Of a stretch of 64,000 nt of DNA, positions 53,215-63,585 are shown one piece after another (within the stretch, counting starts at the first letter, position 1; each line of letters opens with the position of its first letter). The stretch comes from Undibacterium sp049340185. Lineage in GTDB: Bacteria > Pseudomonadota > Gammaproteobacteria > Burkholderiales > Burkholderiaceae_D. Where the stretch lies: NCBI RefSeq assembly GCF_049340185.1, contig NZ_JBMPPC010000004.1, forward strand, positions 1-64,000, read 5' to 3'. The translations under genes were made by a program, and so were the position numbers. The notes beneath the pieces were generated by a model. It saw only the letters and a list, made by a program, of their open reading frames with translations. It ran no database searches and was not told the origin of the DNA.

Positions 53215-55083
53215 CTAAGCCGACAGAACTGCGTTAATGATTTTATCGCCTACTTTACTATTTTTTAATGTCAGTGCTTTGACGTTATACAGATAAAAAG
53301 CCTGTTCCTGATTGGCAGGACTACCAAAATCACAATCACTGACCGTGACATTCGAGACTGGAAATATCAATGGTGATGTTTCATCACCGTTGTAATCAGA
53401 GGCGACCGGCCCCAGTATCACAATCGCCTGATAGCAAGAGTGCTGGCTACTCCGGGCTTGTACATTGCCCACCGTGATGTTTGAGATATGGACATCCGAC
53501 ACCATAGGCGGGCGGGTACGGACATTGTCACTGACAGGCGCGTAATCGCAGTCGAAGGTGATGATGGCGCCCGCAGCTGTCGCTACGGTTTTAGATTGTA
53601 TCGGTGAGCCAGGCAGCGAGGTATAAAAAGACGGAGAGGTTTGAACACCATGTGGAATAGAGATATTCCTGACATAAAAATGACGCAGATAACCGCCACG
53701 GTTCATATTGGTCTTCAAGCGAATCGCCGTATTCAGGGGATTCGTTTTCCAATGTCTATTTTCGAACAATAGATTTTGCGCGTAGACATTCTGTATCCCG
53801 CCCGCCATCTCACTACCTAAAGTCACCGCACCGTGACCGCTTTGCATGGTGCAATTCTGGATCACGATATTCTGTGACGGGCCGTATTGTGTATCCAGAT
53901 TTTTACCTGCCTTAATCGCGATACAATCATCACCAGAATCAAACGTACACGTGTCGATCAAGACATGATCACAAGCCTCAGGATCAAATCCGTCACTGTT
54001 CGGCCCATGGCTTTTGGCGAGTACATTCTCGATAACGACATTACGGCAATGCACAGGATGATGCTGCCAGAAAGGCGTATTCGTGACCTGATAGCCTTTC
54101 ATGAATACATTGGTGCAGCCAATAAACTGTATCATCGGCGGCCGCAAATGGTGCCCCAGACCAAAGATACGTTTACCCGTCGGAACGCCTGCTTCGGACA
54201 ATGCTGGCAAATAATTAGCATCAGCCAGCCAGCGGTCGTCATCCCCCTGAATACGCTTGATATATTGACGATCAAGCTGTGGTGCAAGCTGATCCAGCGC
54301 GGGATTATTGAGTGGACTCGCCGTATTCTCTGAGGCTTTACCCTTCTTGTAATTTGGCGTTGATCCCTGCGCAGCCACGGCATTGATCGTTTTCAGTTTG
54401 CCTTTCCAGGTCCACCAGCAATCGCCGCTTTCATCAAACGGGACGCCGCCTTGGCCATCCACAATACTGGTCCAGTCATCGCCGGTCAGTGCAATATGAT
54501 CCTGACCGTAGGCATAGATCATCGGTGAAAAATTCAGGCAATCATTGCTCTGCCAGCGAGAAATCACGAGATTGCCATTTTCTCCGCAGGCATAGTCACC
54601 GTACTTGGCATAATCGGCCGGATTATTGCTGAAATAAACGTGCGCACCCGCACTCAGATGAACATTCACATGCGATAACAATACCATCGGACCAGCACAG
54701 AACCAGTTACCGGCAGGGATCACAACACGTCCGCCTCCGGCGGCATGACAAACGGTAATAGCTTTTTTTATCGCCAGATAACAATCTCTGGCATCAGCCA
54801 CAGGCGTCGCTATCTCGGCCTGTTCTTCAAATGATATCCACGCATTGATTTTTCTGAGTTGACAGGTGACCGCACCAAAGTCCGTGATCACATAGTCAAC
54901 GGCACGAAATGCTTCACGCCTAGCGAGTCTGTCGACGATCGCCTGCGCCTTTTGCCAGGGATCCGCGATCGGTGTCGCCGCCAATGCCCCTGCGCTTCCT
55001 GAACCGGCCACCGCCAGACCAGTTGCTGATAATGCTTTCATAAAAGAGCGTCGGCTCTGCTGCTTCGCTGATATCTGTTTCAT
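53215..55083 (-). CDS. Exported polygalacturonase-type GH28 protein 1 (Tat signal)
   Basis: A 622-residue GH28 right-handed beta-helix enzyme hydrolysing alpha-1,4-galacturonan or a related pectic backbone. A Tat-type signal peptide (QQSRRSFMKALSATGLAVAG) leads it. The catalytic signatures are complete: NSDGFDPEACDHVLIDTCTF, DSGDDCIAIKAGKN, SGHGAVTLGSEMAGG and AIRLKTNMNRGG. It is longer than classic polygalacturonases (about 400) because of an insert in the N-terminal half (about 235-320). The closest relative in the window is the protein at 58873. It is the last gene of the minus-strand pectinase group. Confidence 0.9.
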   Translation of the reverse strand: MKQISAKQQSRRSFMKALSATGLAVAGSGSAGALAATPIADPWQKAQAIVDRLARREAFRAVDYVITDFGAVTCQLRKINAWISFEEQAEIATPVADARDCYLAIKKAITVCHAAGGGRVVIPAGNWFCAGPMVLLSHVNVHLSAGAHVYFSNNPADYAKYGDYACGENGNLVISRWQSNDCLNFSPMIYAYGQDHIALTGDDWTSIVDGQGGVPFDESGDCWWTWKGKLKTINAVAAQGSTPNYKKGKASENTASPLNNPALDQLAPQLDRQYIKRIQGDDDRWLADANYLPALSEAGVPTGKRIFGLGHHLRPPMIQFIGCTNVFMKGYQVTNTPFWQHHPVHCRNVVIENVLAKSHGPNSDGFDPEACDHVLIDTCTFDSGDDCIAIKAGKNLDTQYGPSQNIVIQNCTMQSGHGAVTLGSEMAGGIQNVYAQNLLFENRHWKTNPLNTAIRLKTNMNRGGYLRHFYVRNISIPHGVQTSPSFYTSLPGSPIQSKTVATAAGAIITFDCDYAPVSDNVRTRPPMVSDVHISNITVGNVQARSSQHSCYQAIVILGPVASDYNGDETSPLIFPVSNVTVSDCDFGSPANQEQAFYLYNVKALTLKNSKVGDKIINAVLSA

Positions 55084-55155
55084 CCAATTTGTCTCAGTTA
55101 TTTGTTCAGGATTTTTTCGAGATTTTTTCGAGATTTGTCCGTTACGTTCGTCCGG

Positions 55156-57930
55156 CTACTCTTGCGTATTATTAAACTCTGCAAGAAAAACACGATCCGG
55201 CATCCATTTTCCTGAATAGCCCAGCTGACCGACAGGATCAATGTTGGCTGAGATCAGATTATTCCAGTAATCATCTGAGGAAAATTGCGCAGGGCGGAAA
55301 GGCAAAGTCCCATTTTTGTTCCAGTTAGACCAGGGTTGTGTGGCATGGATATGCACACCGATACGTGAGTTCATGACCACCATTTTCCCTACCGTCTCCA
55401 GCGTCGTTTTGCTGATCGTTCCTTTAGGCGGTGTGTATTGGTCCACTGCGCCAGGCTCACATGCATAGCCTGGAATTGGCACGCTACCGTAAGGGGTACA
55501 TTTCTGGTTATGAAACCATTGACGGGCCAGATAAAATTTCCCGGCGAGTGCATATGGACTGCCATCGTGCGTAAAGCGGCACTGATCAAACACAAATCCA
55601 TAGCGGGTCTTCACATTCGTACTCGGTGCAGCAACATAGGAACTGCTTCTGTCACCCAGGGATTTAATCTCGGACTGATAAAAATACGCAGTCGCATCAC
55701 CGAAAATAAAATCGACATCGCCTTCGATGTAGGAATGCTGAAAAAAATTCCGAGTCGTTTCACCAGCTCTGGGTGCGCGCATATACAAGGTATCTTGAAA
55801 GCCCAACAGCCGGACGTGATCAAAATGCACTTTATCAGCACCGTCCAGCATGACCGCCAGCGCTTGATGATGCACCAACAGCATCTGTGCATAAACGCCG
55901 GTATCCGGACAGCTGCCAGGCTGACATTCTGCACGCGCATTACCTTTATCTTTGTTGTAGGCGTTTTCTATCGTAATATTTTTTGCTTCAAACTCTGGAT
56001 TTTTCACCCATAGAACCGCCGTACCAAAAGTGCCTAAGCTGGGTTTAGTTTTAATAGCGTCGTACATTGCTACGATCATCGGATGACTCTGTGCAAACTG
56101 TGCACCAAACTGGCTTATATAAGTTGCACCTGGCAGCGCCGCGTCAAGGTTGGCAGATATTTTGGTCGTTGCTGCATCCAGTCCAAGTAAGGTGATAGGC
56201 GTTGCCAGCGCAGGAACATAGACTAACTCCTGATACAGGCCTGGCTTGACCAGGATAATGATGCGCCGGTTTGGATGAGGTGATTTTTCATAATCTGTCA
56301 CGGCCTGATTGACTGCGGCCTGCACTTGTCTGAAGATTTTTTTACGATCTTCCTGAGCGCTGGCATCAACAATGTAATCCGCCTTTACGTTCTCAACTGC
56401 CACAATTGGATGTGAAAGCGGATCCCAGGGATCAATCCGCTCATTGCCTGAGATACCGGTATATTTTAATACTTCGTTAAGCGAAAACTGTCTGGCCTGC
56501 ACCGCATCTAATTGCGGTCTTTTCTTTACTACAGCAGCATCAGGAAAAGTGACGAATTTGTCCTGGCAGGAGTAGTCTGATGCGCCGGAAAACATCGTCT
56601 TCACATTGATGGAGGACGAGGCATCCAATCCGGCAAACTGAACATGCTCAAATTGTGTCGTATATTGATCTTCATTGCGACCACCTATTCCACCTATCAC
56701 TACATCATGCAATTTCAGCTTCAGCGGATGCAAGGCATCAAGACCTTGCAAAATAATCCAGCCAGGTGTCACGCTATGGATATGAGACAAAGAAATATCT
56801 CTGTATTCAGGGATCAAGCTGCCTGTTGCACTGCGGTTGTAGTGCGTATCAAGATCAATCGGCGCGCGGACATTATTCATGCAGACATTGTTATAGCTGA
56901 CATACTCAACCAGGCCGCCTCGCGATACATCGCTCTTGATACGCAAACCCGATGTCGCTCCGTCAATAGTCAGGTCATCGACCAGAATATGTCGTACCCC
57001 GCCATTTGTTTCACTACCGATTGACATGCCATGTCCGGTATAAAAATGATTGTGCAAGATCGAGATATTTTCGGTCACGCCATTGTTACCTGCCTTGATC
57101 GCGATATTGTCATCGCCGGTGTGAATATAGCTGTGTGCGATTGTAATATTGCGGGAAGAGATGGGATCAATACCATCCGTATTGCGGGCAGTAGCTGGTG
57201 TGTCGATACGAATTCCCCATGCGGTAAAGCCATCGACACGATTAAGCGTCACGTGGAAATTCGGTGAATTACGTAAAGTAATTTTATGCAAAGTGATATC
57301 TTGCGACTGATTAATTTCTATCAGTCTCGGCACGTTCTGACGGCTATTCTCTTTTTGTGCACGGCGCGCAATTTGCCACCATGATTCTTCCTGTCCGAGA
57401 ATACGGCTACCGCCCTGGCCGTCAATCACACCCTCACCATAAATACCGCTGGATTTGGTCTGATCGATAGAAATAAAAGGCTTACAGCCTCGCCCTTGCT
57501 GGTCGTTGCTACCGCATGTCAATGTACCGCGATCAAATTCTTTGGGATTATTTGAAGCAAACAAGGTGACATCTGCATCAATGATCAGAGAAACACCTCC
57601 ACGCAATTGCAATGGCCCGGATAAAAAAGCAGACTGCGCTTGAGCGCTCGCAAAACGAACCGCCTGTCCGCTTTTGCACTGATCAATCGCCTGCTGTATA
57701 CGGACGGTGTCGTTGACGGTGCTGCTAGTTGTAACGGCTAGGCTGCTCAGCTGTGCAGACAATACCCGGCATACTGGCGGTGTCACCGGTTCTTTAACCT
57801 GACGTGCGTCCTGGGCATTTACTGAGGATACGATATTCAGACCAAGCATCGCCAGCAAGATAGTCAAATAGCGTGATGTGCCCGCAGATTTTGTCCAATT
57901 AAAAAATTGACTCTGATTCATTTTGCTCAT
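55156..57930 (-). CDS. GH28 polygalacturonase fused to CE8 pectin methylesterase
   Basis: A 924-residue two-enzyme protein with a signal peptide (residues about 15-40, LTILLAMLGLNIVSSVNAQ). The N-terminal half (about 50-440) is GH28 with all motifs: TARNTDGIDPISSRNITIAH, HTGDDNIAIKAGNN, TGHGMSIGSETNGGVRH and GLRIKSDVSRGG. The C-terminal half (about 515-905) is carbohydrate esterase family 8: KPGLYQELVYVP, VHHQALAVMLDG, GFQDTLYMRAPRAG and YIEGDVDFIFGDATAYF. The usual LGRPW motif reads LARQW; the catalytic arginine is kept. De-esterification and cutting by one chain would be self-sufficient on methylated pectin. Its ATG overlaps the stop of the CE12 gene by four bases. Confidence 0.93.
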   Translation of the reverse strand: MSKMNQSQFFNWTKSAGTSRYLTILLAMLGLNIVSSVNAQDARQVKEPVTPPVCRVLSAQLSSLAVTTSSTVNDTVRIQQAIDQCKSGQAVRFASAQAQSAFLSGPLQLRGGVSLIIDADVTLFASNNPKEFDRGTLTCGSNDQQGRGCKPFISIDQTKSSGIYGEGVIDGQGGSRILGQEESWWQIARRAQKENSRQNVPRLIEINQSQDITLHKITLRNSPNFHVTLNRVDGFTAWGIRIDTPATARNTDGIDPISSRNITIAHSYIHTGDDNIAIKAGNNGVTENISILHNHFYTGHGMSIGSETNGGVRHILVDDLTIDGATSGLRIKSDVSRGGLVEYVSYNNVCMNNVRAPIDLDTHYNRSATGSLIPEYRDISLSHIHSVTPGWIILQGLDALHPLKLKLHDVVIGGIGGRNEDQYTTQFEHVQFAGLDASSSINVKTMFSGASDYSCQDKFVTFPDAAVVKKRPQLDAVQARQFSLNEVLKYTGISGNERIDPWDPLSHPIVAVENVKADYIVDASAQEDRKKIFRQVQAAVNQAVTDYEKSPHPNRRIIILVKPGLYQELVYVPALATPITLLGLDAATTKISANLDAALPGATYISQFGAQFAQSHPMIVAMYDAIKTKPSLGTFGTAVLWVKNPEFEAKNITIENAYNKDKGNARAECQPGSCPDTGVYAQMLLVHHQALAVMLDGADKVHFDHVRLLGFQDTLYMRAPRAGETTRNFFQHSYIEGDVDFIFGDATAYFYQSEIKSLGDRSSSYVAAPSTNVKTRYGFVFDQCRFTHDGSPYALAGKFYLARQWFHNQKCTPYGSVPIPGYACEPGAVDQYTPPKGTISKTTLETVGKMVVMNSRIGVHIHATQPWSNWNKNGTLPFRPAQFSSDDYWNNLISANIDPVGQLGYSGKWMPDRVFLAEFNNTQE

Positions 57931-58802
57931 GGCTTCACCTCAGTGCTTAGGTCGGCACGCAGTGAAGGTGCGACGATAAGTAATTCTTTCACCACCATGG
58001 CAGAAAAGACAGCTGCGCCTTTTTTGCCGACATGGGTACGATCAAAAGCACTGCGCGCCGCACCTGCTGGCTCGGTTTTGCTGCGATCCGTATTCGTTGC
58101 GACTGCAGTTGCAGCAGTGCTTGCATCAGGCGGTGCTACCGCCAGAGTATCTGCCTCTGCCTCACCCATAGCCTGCACGGCACGGTAGCTGATCGCATTC
58201 AGGTCAATCCAAGGGATGTGACGGGATTGCGCAATCTGGATGCTGGCCTCAGCCCAGGGACGTAAATCGTTTTGTAATACCTGATCACGGAAACTGCGGC
58301 GTGTCAGAGGCGTAACCAGCACCGGTGTTGCGCCGGTGGCTTTTACCTCATCGACATAACGCGCCATGTTGACCGGAAACTCAGTCACGAGATCGGTTGA
58401 TCGCCCCGGCTTACCCGGCTGATCATTGTGTCCAAATTGAATCAGTACATAGGTCTGAGCAAAGCTGGCGTTATCTTTCAATAATTTTTGCACCTGCTCC
58501 CATGAACCTTCAGCACGATAGCTACCGGAGCTGCGGCCACCCTTGGCGAGATTGAGACAGGTCAATCTGGATGTAAAGGTCTGGCATAGGGTATCACCGT
58601 AACCACTCCTGGTCGCCATGGTGGAGTCACCGACTAAAATCAGGCGAGCTGGTTTTTCTGCGGCAGAGGCGGACGTACCGGATGAGTTGCTAAGTGAGCT
58701 GGCAAGTGAGTGAATTGGTGAGCTGCTTTGACATGCGCACAAGGATACGGCAGCCATACCCGCCATGAAGCGTAATGTGGCTGCATAAACTGACAGTTTC
58801 AT
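57927..58802 (-). CDS. CE12-type rhamnogalacturonan acetylesterase (SGNH hydrolase), lipoprotein
   Basis: A 291-residue SGNH hydrolase anchored as a lipoprotein (MAAVSLCACQSS). Blocks: ARLILVGDSTMATRSGYGDT with the nucleophilic serine, LAKGGRSSGSYRAEGSWEQV, VLIQFGHNDQPGKPGRSTDL, and FDRTHVGKKGAAVFSAMV with the catalytic aspartate and histidine. Spacing and the DSTMA start match CE12 enzymes, which remove acetyl groups from pectin. An alanine- and threonine-rich stretch (about 225-245) precedes the last block. The ATG at 58800-58802 is chosen; a TTG seven codons upstream is less likely. Confidence 0.9.
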   Translation of the reverse strand: MKLSVYAATLRFMAGMAAVSLCACQSSSPIHSLASSLSNSSGTSASAAEKPARLILVGDSTMATRSGYGDTLCQTFTSRLTCLNLAKGGRSSGSYRAEGSWEQVQKLLKDNASFAQTYVLIQFGHNDQPGKPGRSTDLVTEFPVNMARYVDEVKATGATPVLVTPLTRRSFRDQVLQNDLRPWAEASIQIAQSRHIPWIDLNAISYRAVQAMGEAEADTLAVAPPDASTAATAVATNTDRSKTEPAGAARSAFDRTHVGKKGAAVFSAMVVKELLIVAPSLRADLSTEVKP

Positions 58803-58872
58803 AGTGATCTCGATGATCGTCAAGTAGATAGCGGGATTCTTGAACGGACTGTCAAGAATCCCGTCACCACAT

Positions 58873-60753
58873 TTAGACGGACAGTGTTTTATTGAGAACG
58901 GTATTGCCGATCTTGACGTTTTTCAGGGTTAAACCCTTGACGTTATAGAGATAATACGGATTAGCCGCATTCACGGGATTGCCTAAATCACAGTCACTGA
59001 TCGTGACATTGGTCACCGGCAGAATCGCCGGCGCTGGCTGGGATTTTCCGTTGTAATCCGAGCTGACCGGACCAAGAATTACAATCGCCTGATAGCAGGA
59101 AAATTGCCCATCCTTTGTCTCCACATTAGCGACCTTCACATTAGAAATATGAATATCCGACACCACAGGTGGACGCGTTCTGACGTTATCATTATTCGGA
59201 TCGTAGCCGCAATCAATCGTGATAACGCCACCTGCTGAGGTAGCAACCGATTTATTCGGAATCAGGGAGCCTGGCAAAGTCGAATAAAAAGCAGGTGTCG
59301 TCCGTATGCCGTTAGGAATCGTCACATTACGGATATGCAAGTTGCGCAAGAAACCGCCGCGGCTCATATTCGACTTGAGACGAATAGCGATATTCAGCGG
59401 ATCTGTCTTCCAGTGACTATTCTCAAACACGAGATTCTGTGCAAAGACGTTTTGAATACCGCCGGACATGATACTGCCGAAGGTCATTGCCCCATGACCG
59501 CTATGCATTTTGCACTCTTGAATAACGATATTTTGCGAAGGACCAAATTGGATGTCCGGTCCTTTTCCAGAATCGACAGCGATACAATCGTCACCCGTGT
59601 TAAACGTGCAGCCGTTTATCAGTACATGATCGCAAGATTCAGGATCGAAGCCATCGCTGTTCGGCCCCATACTATTTGCATAGATATGATCGACGCGCAT
59701 GTTCTTGCAATTAACAGGATTGTGCTGCCAGAACGGCGTATTCGTTGTCTGATAACCTTGAAACAAGACATTGGTGCAGCTAATAAATTGCACCATATGC
59801 GGACGTAAATAATGCCCATGACCAAAGACGCGTTTTTCTACCGGCACACGCGCTTCTGCCAGGGCGCGCAAATACGCCGAATCACGTCGCCACCGATCGC
59901 CTTCACCTTGTATCATGGCCATTTCTTCGGCACTGAGTTGGGGTGCAATAGCAGCTAGCGAAGTCGGGTTATTTGGATTCACTGACTCTTCAGTCCGGCC
60001 CTTGAGATGCGGAATATACTGCGCACCGTCACCCGCGGCGATATCACCGGAACTGCTCGGTTTTTGCCGACCTTTCCAGGACCACCAGCACTCTTGCTGC
60101 TCATTCCAGTCGACTCCGGCCTGACCATCTAAAATACTGGTCCAGTCCTCACCGGTTAAGGCAATATTGTTCTGGCCGTGGGCATATACCAGTGATGAAA
60201 AATTCAGGCAGTCATTGCCTTCCCAGCGGGTGATCGATAACTTCCCGTTCGTGCCACAATCAAAATTGCCATATTTCGCGTAATCATCGGGATTATTACT
60301 AAAGTAAATATGGGCACCCGCTTGTAAATGCACATGAACGTTTGAACGCAATACGATAGGCCCGGCACAATACCAGTCACCTTTCGGAATCACGACCCGA
60401 CCACCGCCTGCCTGATGGCAAGCGGTAATCGCTGCCGTGATTGCAGGGTAGCAATCGTGCGCACCGGATACCGGCGTCTGCATCGCGGCTTTTTCAACGA
60501 ACGAAACCCAAGCCTTGATCGCTATTGTTTTACACGGCTGTGCATCAAAGCGGGTGATCACAAAATCTTCATTACGAAATTTTAAGGGCTTACTCACCCG
60601 ATCAATAATGGCTTGCGCCTGCTTCCATGGATCTTGTTTTGCCGCTGCCGCCATCACACTGAGCGGTGCACTGCTTGCCAGGGCCAGGCTGGTAGCTGAC
60701 ATGGTTTGTAAAAAACTTCTACGCTTCATACTCAATTTCATACCTGGTTTCAT
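58873..60753 (-). CDS. Exported polygalacturonase-type GH28 protein 2 (Tat signal)
   Basis: A 626-residue paralogue of the protein at 53215, with the same layout: Tat signal KRRSFLQTMSATSLALASSA, then AWVSFVEKAAMQTPVSGAHD, GGGRVVIPKGDWYCAGPIVL and the catalytic signatures NSDGFDPESCDHVLINGCTF, NTGDDCIAVDSGKG, SGHGAMTFGSIMSGG and AIRLKSNMSRGG. The residue after GDDCIAV is aspartate where its paralogues have lysine (IKAG), which could alter the subsite. The ATG at 60751-60753 is the first in frame; a TTG further upstream would add 31 residues before the Tat signal and is not supported by the paralogue. Confidence 0.9.
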   Translation of the reverse strand: MKPGMKLSMKRRSFLQTMSATSLALASSAPLSVMAAAAKQDPWKQAQAIIDRVSKPLKFRNEDFVITRFDAQPCKTIAIKAWVSFVEKAAMQTPVSGAHDCYPAITAAITACHQAGGGRVVIPKGDWYCAGPIVLRSNVHVHLQAGAHIYFSNNPDDYAKYGNFDCGTNGKLSITRWEGNDCLNFSSLVYAHGQNNIALTGEDWTSILDGQAGVDWNEQQECWWSWKGRQKPSSSGDIAAGDGAQYIPHLKGRTEESVNPNNPTSLAAIAPQLSAEEMAMIQGEGDRWRRDSAYLRALAEARVPVEKRVFGHGHYLRPHMVQFISCTNVLFQGYQTTNTPFWQHNPVNCKNMRVDHIYANSMGPNSDGFDPESCDHVLINGCTFNTGDDCIAVDSGKGPDIQFGPSQNIVIQECKMHSGHGAMTFGSIMSGGIQNVFAQNLVFENSHWKTDPLNIAIRLKSNMSRGGFLRNLHIRNVTIPNGIRTTPAFYSTLPGSLIPNKSVATSAGGVITIDCGYDPNNDNVRTRPPVVSDIHISNVKVANVETKDGQFSCYQAIVILGPVSSDYNGKSQPAPAILPVTNVTISDCDLGNPVNAANPYYLYNVKGLTLKNVKIGNTVLNKTLSV

Positions 60754-60891
60754 ACTCGGCACACTTTTCGTTTGATCGTTCTGCGTTGTGACGCCATGCC
60801 CCCGAACCGGAATTCGAGGGGGAGGCTCTTGCTGCTCATCATACAAACCTCAGACATTGCCCGGACATCATTGACATATCCGGGTAATGGA

Positions 60892-63585
60892 TCAGAAGTT
60901 GTAAGTCATACGAGCATTGAAAGCACGGCCAATCGGACTGGCGGCACTGCTCAGATAGCCATATGTATAAGCACTATGGTTTGTCAGAGGTGGTTTGACG
61001 TTCAGCAAATTCGTGATCCCTGCTGCTAGTGTCATATTTTTAAAACCACGATAAGTGCCTGTCAGGTTCCAGACAGAATACGGCTCGATATCACGGAAAT
61101 ATTGTGCCGCAACCAGATTCTGATCGTGATAACCCGTGTTGTAGTTCTCGGTCAATTGAGCAGTCCAGTCGCCTTTGCTCCAGCGCATTGCCAGCGTGTG
61201 TTTCCAGCGGAATGTCAGGATAGGGAAACTGCTGGTTGTGCCGTTACTCGCGACACCGAAACGACCGATGTTGGACACATAGGCACTGTCTTTTTCAAGC
61301 TGATTATCAAACTGTGTCAGGTAAGTACCGTCGAGTTTGAAATTGAAATCACCGTAAGCGGTTTTAGGAATGCTATACGCGAGGCCGACGTCGATACCGC
61401 TGGCTTTTTGTCCACCCAGATTCATCGTGATGTTCTTGATGTAATTCAGTGAACCATCTGCATTGCGGACAAACAGATCTGCGTATTTAGTTGGATTCAG
61501 AAAGTACACTTGCTCAGGTAAATTCGCCAGCATGTCTTTCATTTCAATATGCCAGTAATCAAATGAGGCTGTGAAATTTTTCATTGGCTCAACCACGAGA
61601 CCTAAAGTGGCACCGCGTGAAGTCTCCGGTACCAGATCAGGATTGCTACCGGTCTGGCGTGGCAAGGCGACATTACAGACCGCCGATGCAACCAGACCCG
61701 GTAAGGCTTTACCTGTACCCGCAACGCCTGGCGTGCCACCTGGACATTGCACAGGATCATCCCATTTTGATGCGGTCGTCGTATTTGCACCGGCGACACG
61801 ATAGCCATACCGGTCAAACAAAGTCGGTGCGCGGAAACCCGTATTGGCGGAGCCACGGAACATCAGTGTTTTGCTTGGTTCGTAGCGGAAACTGGCTTTA
61901 GGATTGATGGTATTGCCAAAATCACTGAAATGATCGTCACGCACCGCCACGTTAAAACTCAATTGTTTGCTGACCGGGATTTCCATTTCCGCATAAAGCG
62001 CAGCGACATTACGCGCCCCCTGACCATGTGACGGGCCGGATGCGGCATAGGTTACTACTGAGGTAATGTCAGTTTTTGTATCTTCGGTTGTATCACGATG
62101 CAGATCACCACCAACCGCCAAAGTCAGAGGACCACCCGCCAATTGTGTGAGCTCCTTGGTCACCGTCAGATCAAGGCCGGTGTAGGTACTGATTGAATGC
62201 CTGTTGAGGGCACCATCAACCGAGATGCTGTTCAGATAAGCAAGGCCTGTAGCGTCCTGTAAACCAAAAGGATTCAAGCTGCCATTCGCGATACCTTTTA
62301 ACAATCCTGGACCGTTCACATAGCCGGATTCATAGTAATTGTCGCGTTGACTATGGCCGTACACAAAACCCGCTTTGTACTCCCATCCGGCGAAATTACC
62401 TTCGTCGCTAACGCCAACGCGCTGATTGACCTGAATATCTCTGGTAGTCGCTTCACCGAGATCAGCCACGCTCCAGGTGACAGTCAAAGGCTCACCTTTC
62501 AGGCCGGCGACTGCCGGTACACCGCCGCTACCGCCCGGATACCACTTGCTGGTAGATGGCAGTAATGCGCTGACGCCGTTTGCCGCGAGACTGGTTGTCG
62601 GATTTTTAGTACCGAGAATGAATTCCTGACCGCGTGAATAATCGATGCTGATCGTGTGATCTTCACTGAGTTTTTTTGTACCTCTTGCGTAGAACGTCAC
62701 CTGTTCATTACCATACAAAGCGGTACCGTACTGATTCGCGTTAATTACGCAAGTGTTCTTCGCTCCCTGTATTGAGTAGGGGGCTACGCAGCCGGATGTG
62801 TAGTAAGGATTTGCTGCATTCTTATTAGTTGCCGTAGTGAAGTTCGCCGGATACGCATAACCGCCGCTCGCTAGTGTCGGAGCGCGACCGATACTTGTCA
62901 GAATATCGGCATTACTCAGGTCGGTACGATCCGAGGCGAGCAGGCGGCTTCTGCGATGTCCGTCTGCCGTCGCAAAGACATTCCAGCCATCCGTTTGCAA
63001 ATCACCTGCGCCAACGATAAAACTAAAGCGCTGCTCATCGGCACCGCCAGTTTTTTCAGGCTTCACCATCTGTGCAGAAACAGAAGCCCCTTTGAAAGTT
63101 TTCTTTGTGATGAAGTTCACCACGCCACCGATCGCATCGGAACCATAGATCGACGAGGCACCATCACGCAAAATTTCGACGCGATCAATCGCACTCATCG
63201 GCAATACGTCAAGATTCGCGTAGCCGTCAGCAATCGCCTCGTTTGCCAGGCGGCGGCCATTCAGTAATACCAGAGTACGATTGACGCCCAGGCCGCGCAG
63301 ATTGATATTGGTACCGGAGCCGGCATTCGACGGTGCGAGTGAGCTCGACTCAGGCAAGGCCATCATCAGATCTGCAAGCGTCGTCATACCACGCTTGTCA
63401 ATTTCGTCGGAATTGATCATTGTCACTGGCAAAGAAGCTTCACTGGCGAGCCGCTTGATGGATGAGCCTGTGACTTCAACACGTTGTACTTCCTGTGCCT
63501 GCACCTGGCTGGCCAGCGTCAGGACAGCCAACGTGACTGCCGACAAGGTAAAAGCTGGCCTTTGCCGGTTGTTAGATTGTTTCAT
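60892..63585 (-). CDS. TonB-dependent receptor, probable pectin oligosaccharide uptake
   Basis: An 897-residue outer-membrane receptor. The signal peptide (FTLSAVTLAVLTLASQVQA) is followed by VQRVEVTGSSIKRLASEASL and the plug domain (about 40-165: LPVTMINSDEIDKRGMTTLA, INLRGLGVNRTLVLLNGRRL, YGSDAIGGVVNFITKK). The barrel fills the rest and ends in a terminal phenylalanine (AFNARMTYNF). GGAGAC precedes the ATG. It precedes the GH28, CE12 and GH28-CE8 genes on the same strand, so it probably imports the released oligogalacturonides. Carbohydrate specificity is inferred from context. Confidence 0.92.
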   Translation of the reverse strand: MKQSNNRQRPAFTLSAVTLAVLTLASQVQAQEVQRVEVTGSSIKRLASEASLPVTMINSDEIDKRGMTTLADLMMALPESSSLAPSNAGSGTNINLRGLGVNRTLVLLNGRRLANEAIADGYANLDVLPMSAIDRVEILRDGASSIYGSDAIGGVVNFITKKTFKGASVSAQMVKPEKTGGADEQRFSFIVGAGDLQTDGWNVFATADGHRRSRLLASDRTDLSNADILTSIGRAPTLASGGYAYPANFTTATNKNAANPYYTSGCVAPYSIQGAKNTCVINANQYGTALYGNEQVTFYARGTKKLSEDHTISIDYSRGQEFILGTKNPTTSLAANGVSALLPSTSKWYPGGSGGVPAVAGLKGEPLTVTWSVADLGEATTRDIQVNQRVGVSDEGNFAGWEYKAGFVYGHSQRDNYYESGYVNGPGLLKGIANGSLNPFGLQDATGLAYLNSISVDGALNRHSISTYTGLDLTVTKELTQLAGGPLTLAVGGDLHRDTTEDTKTDITSVVTYAASGPSHGQGARNVAALYAEMEIPVSKQLSFNVAVRDDHFSDFGNTINPKASFRYEPSKTLMFRGSANTGFRAPTLFDRYGYRVAGANTTTASKWDDPVQCPGGTPGVAGTGKALPGLVASAVCNVALPRQTGSNPDLVPETSRGATLGLVVEPMKNFTASFDYWHIEMKDMLANLPEQVYFLNPTKYADLFVRNADGSLNYIKNITMNLGGQKASGIDVGLAYSIPKTAYGDFNFKLDGTYLTQFDNQLEKDSAYVSNIGRFGVASNGTTSSFPILTFRWKHTLAMRWSKGDWTAQLTENYNTGYHDQNLVAAQYFRDIEPYSVWNLTGTYRGFKNMTLAAGITNLLNVKPPLTNHSAYTYGYLSSAASPIGRAFNARMTYNF

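Noticed and set aside
55438..56013. 191-codon plus-strand frame in the pectinase gene
   Set aside because: Antisense to the conserved CE8 motifs of the fusion protein.
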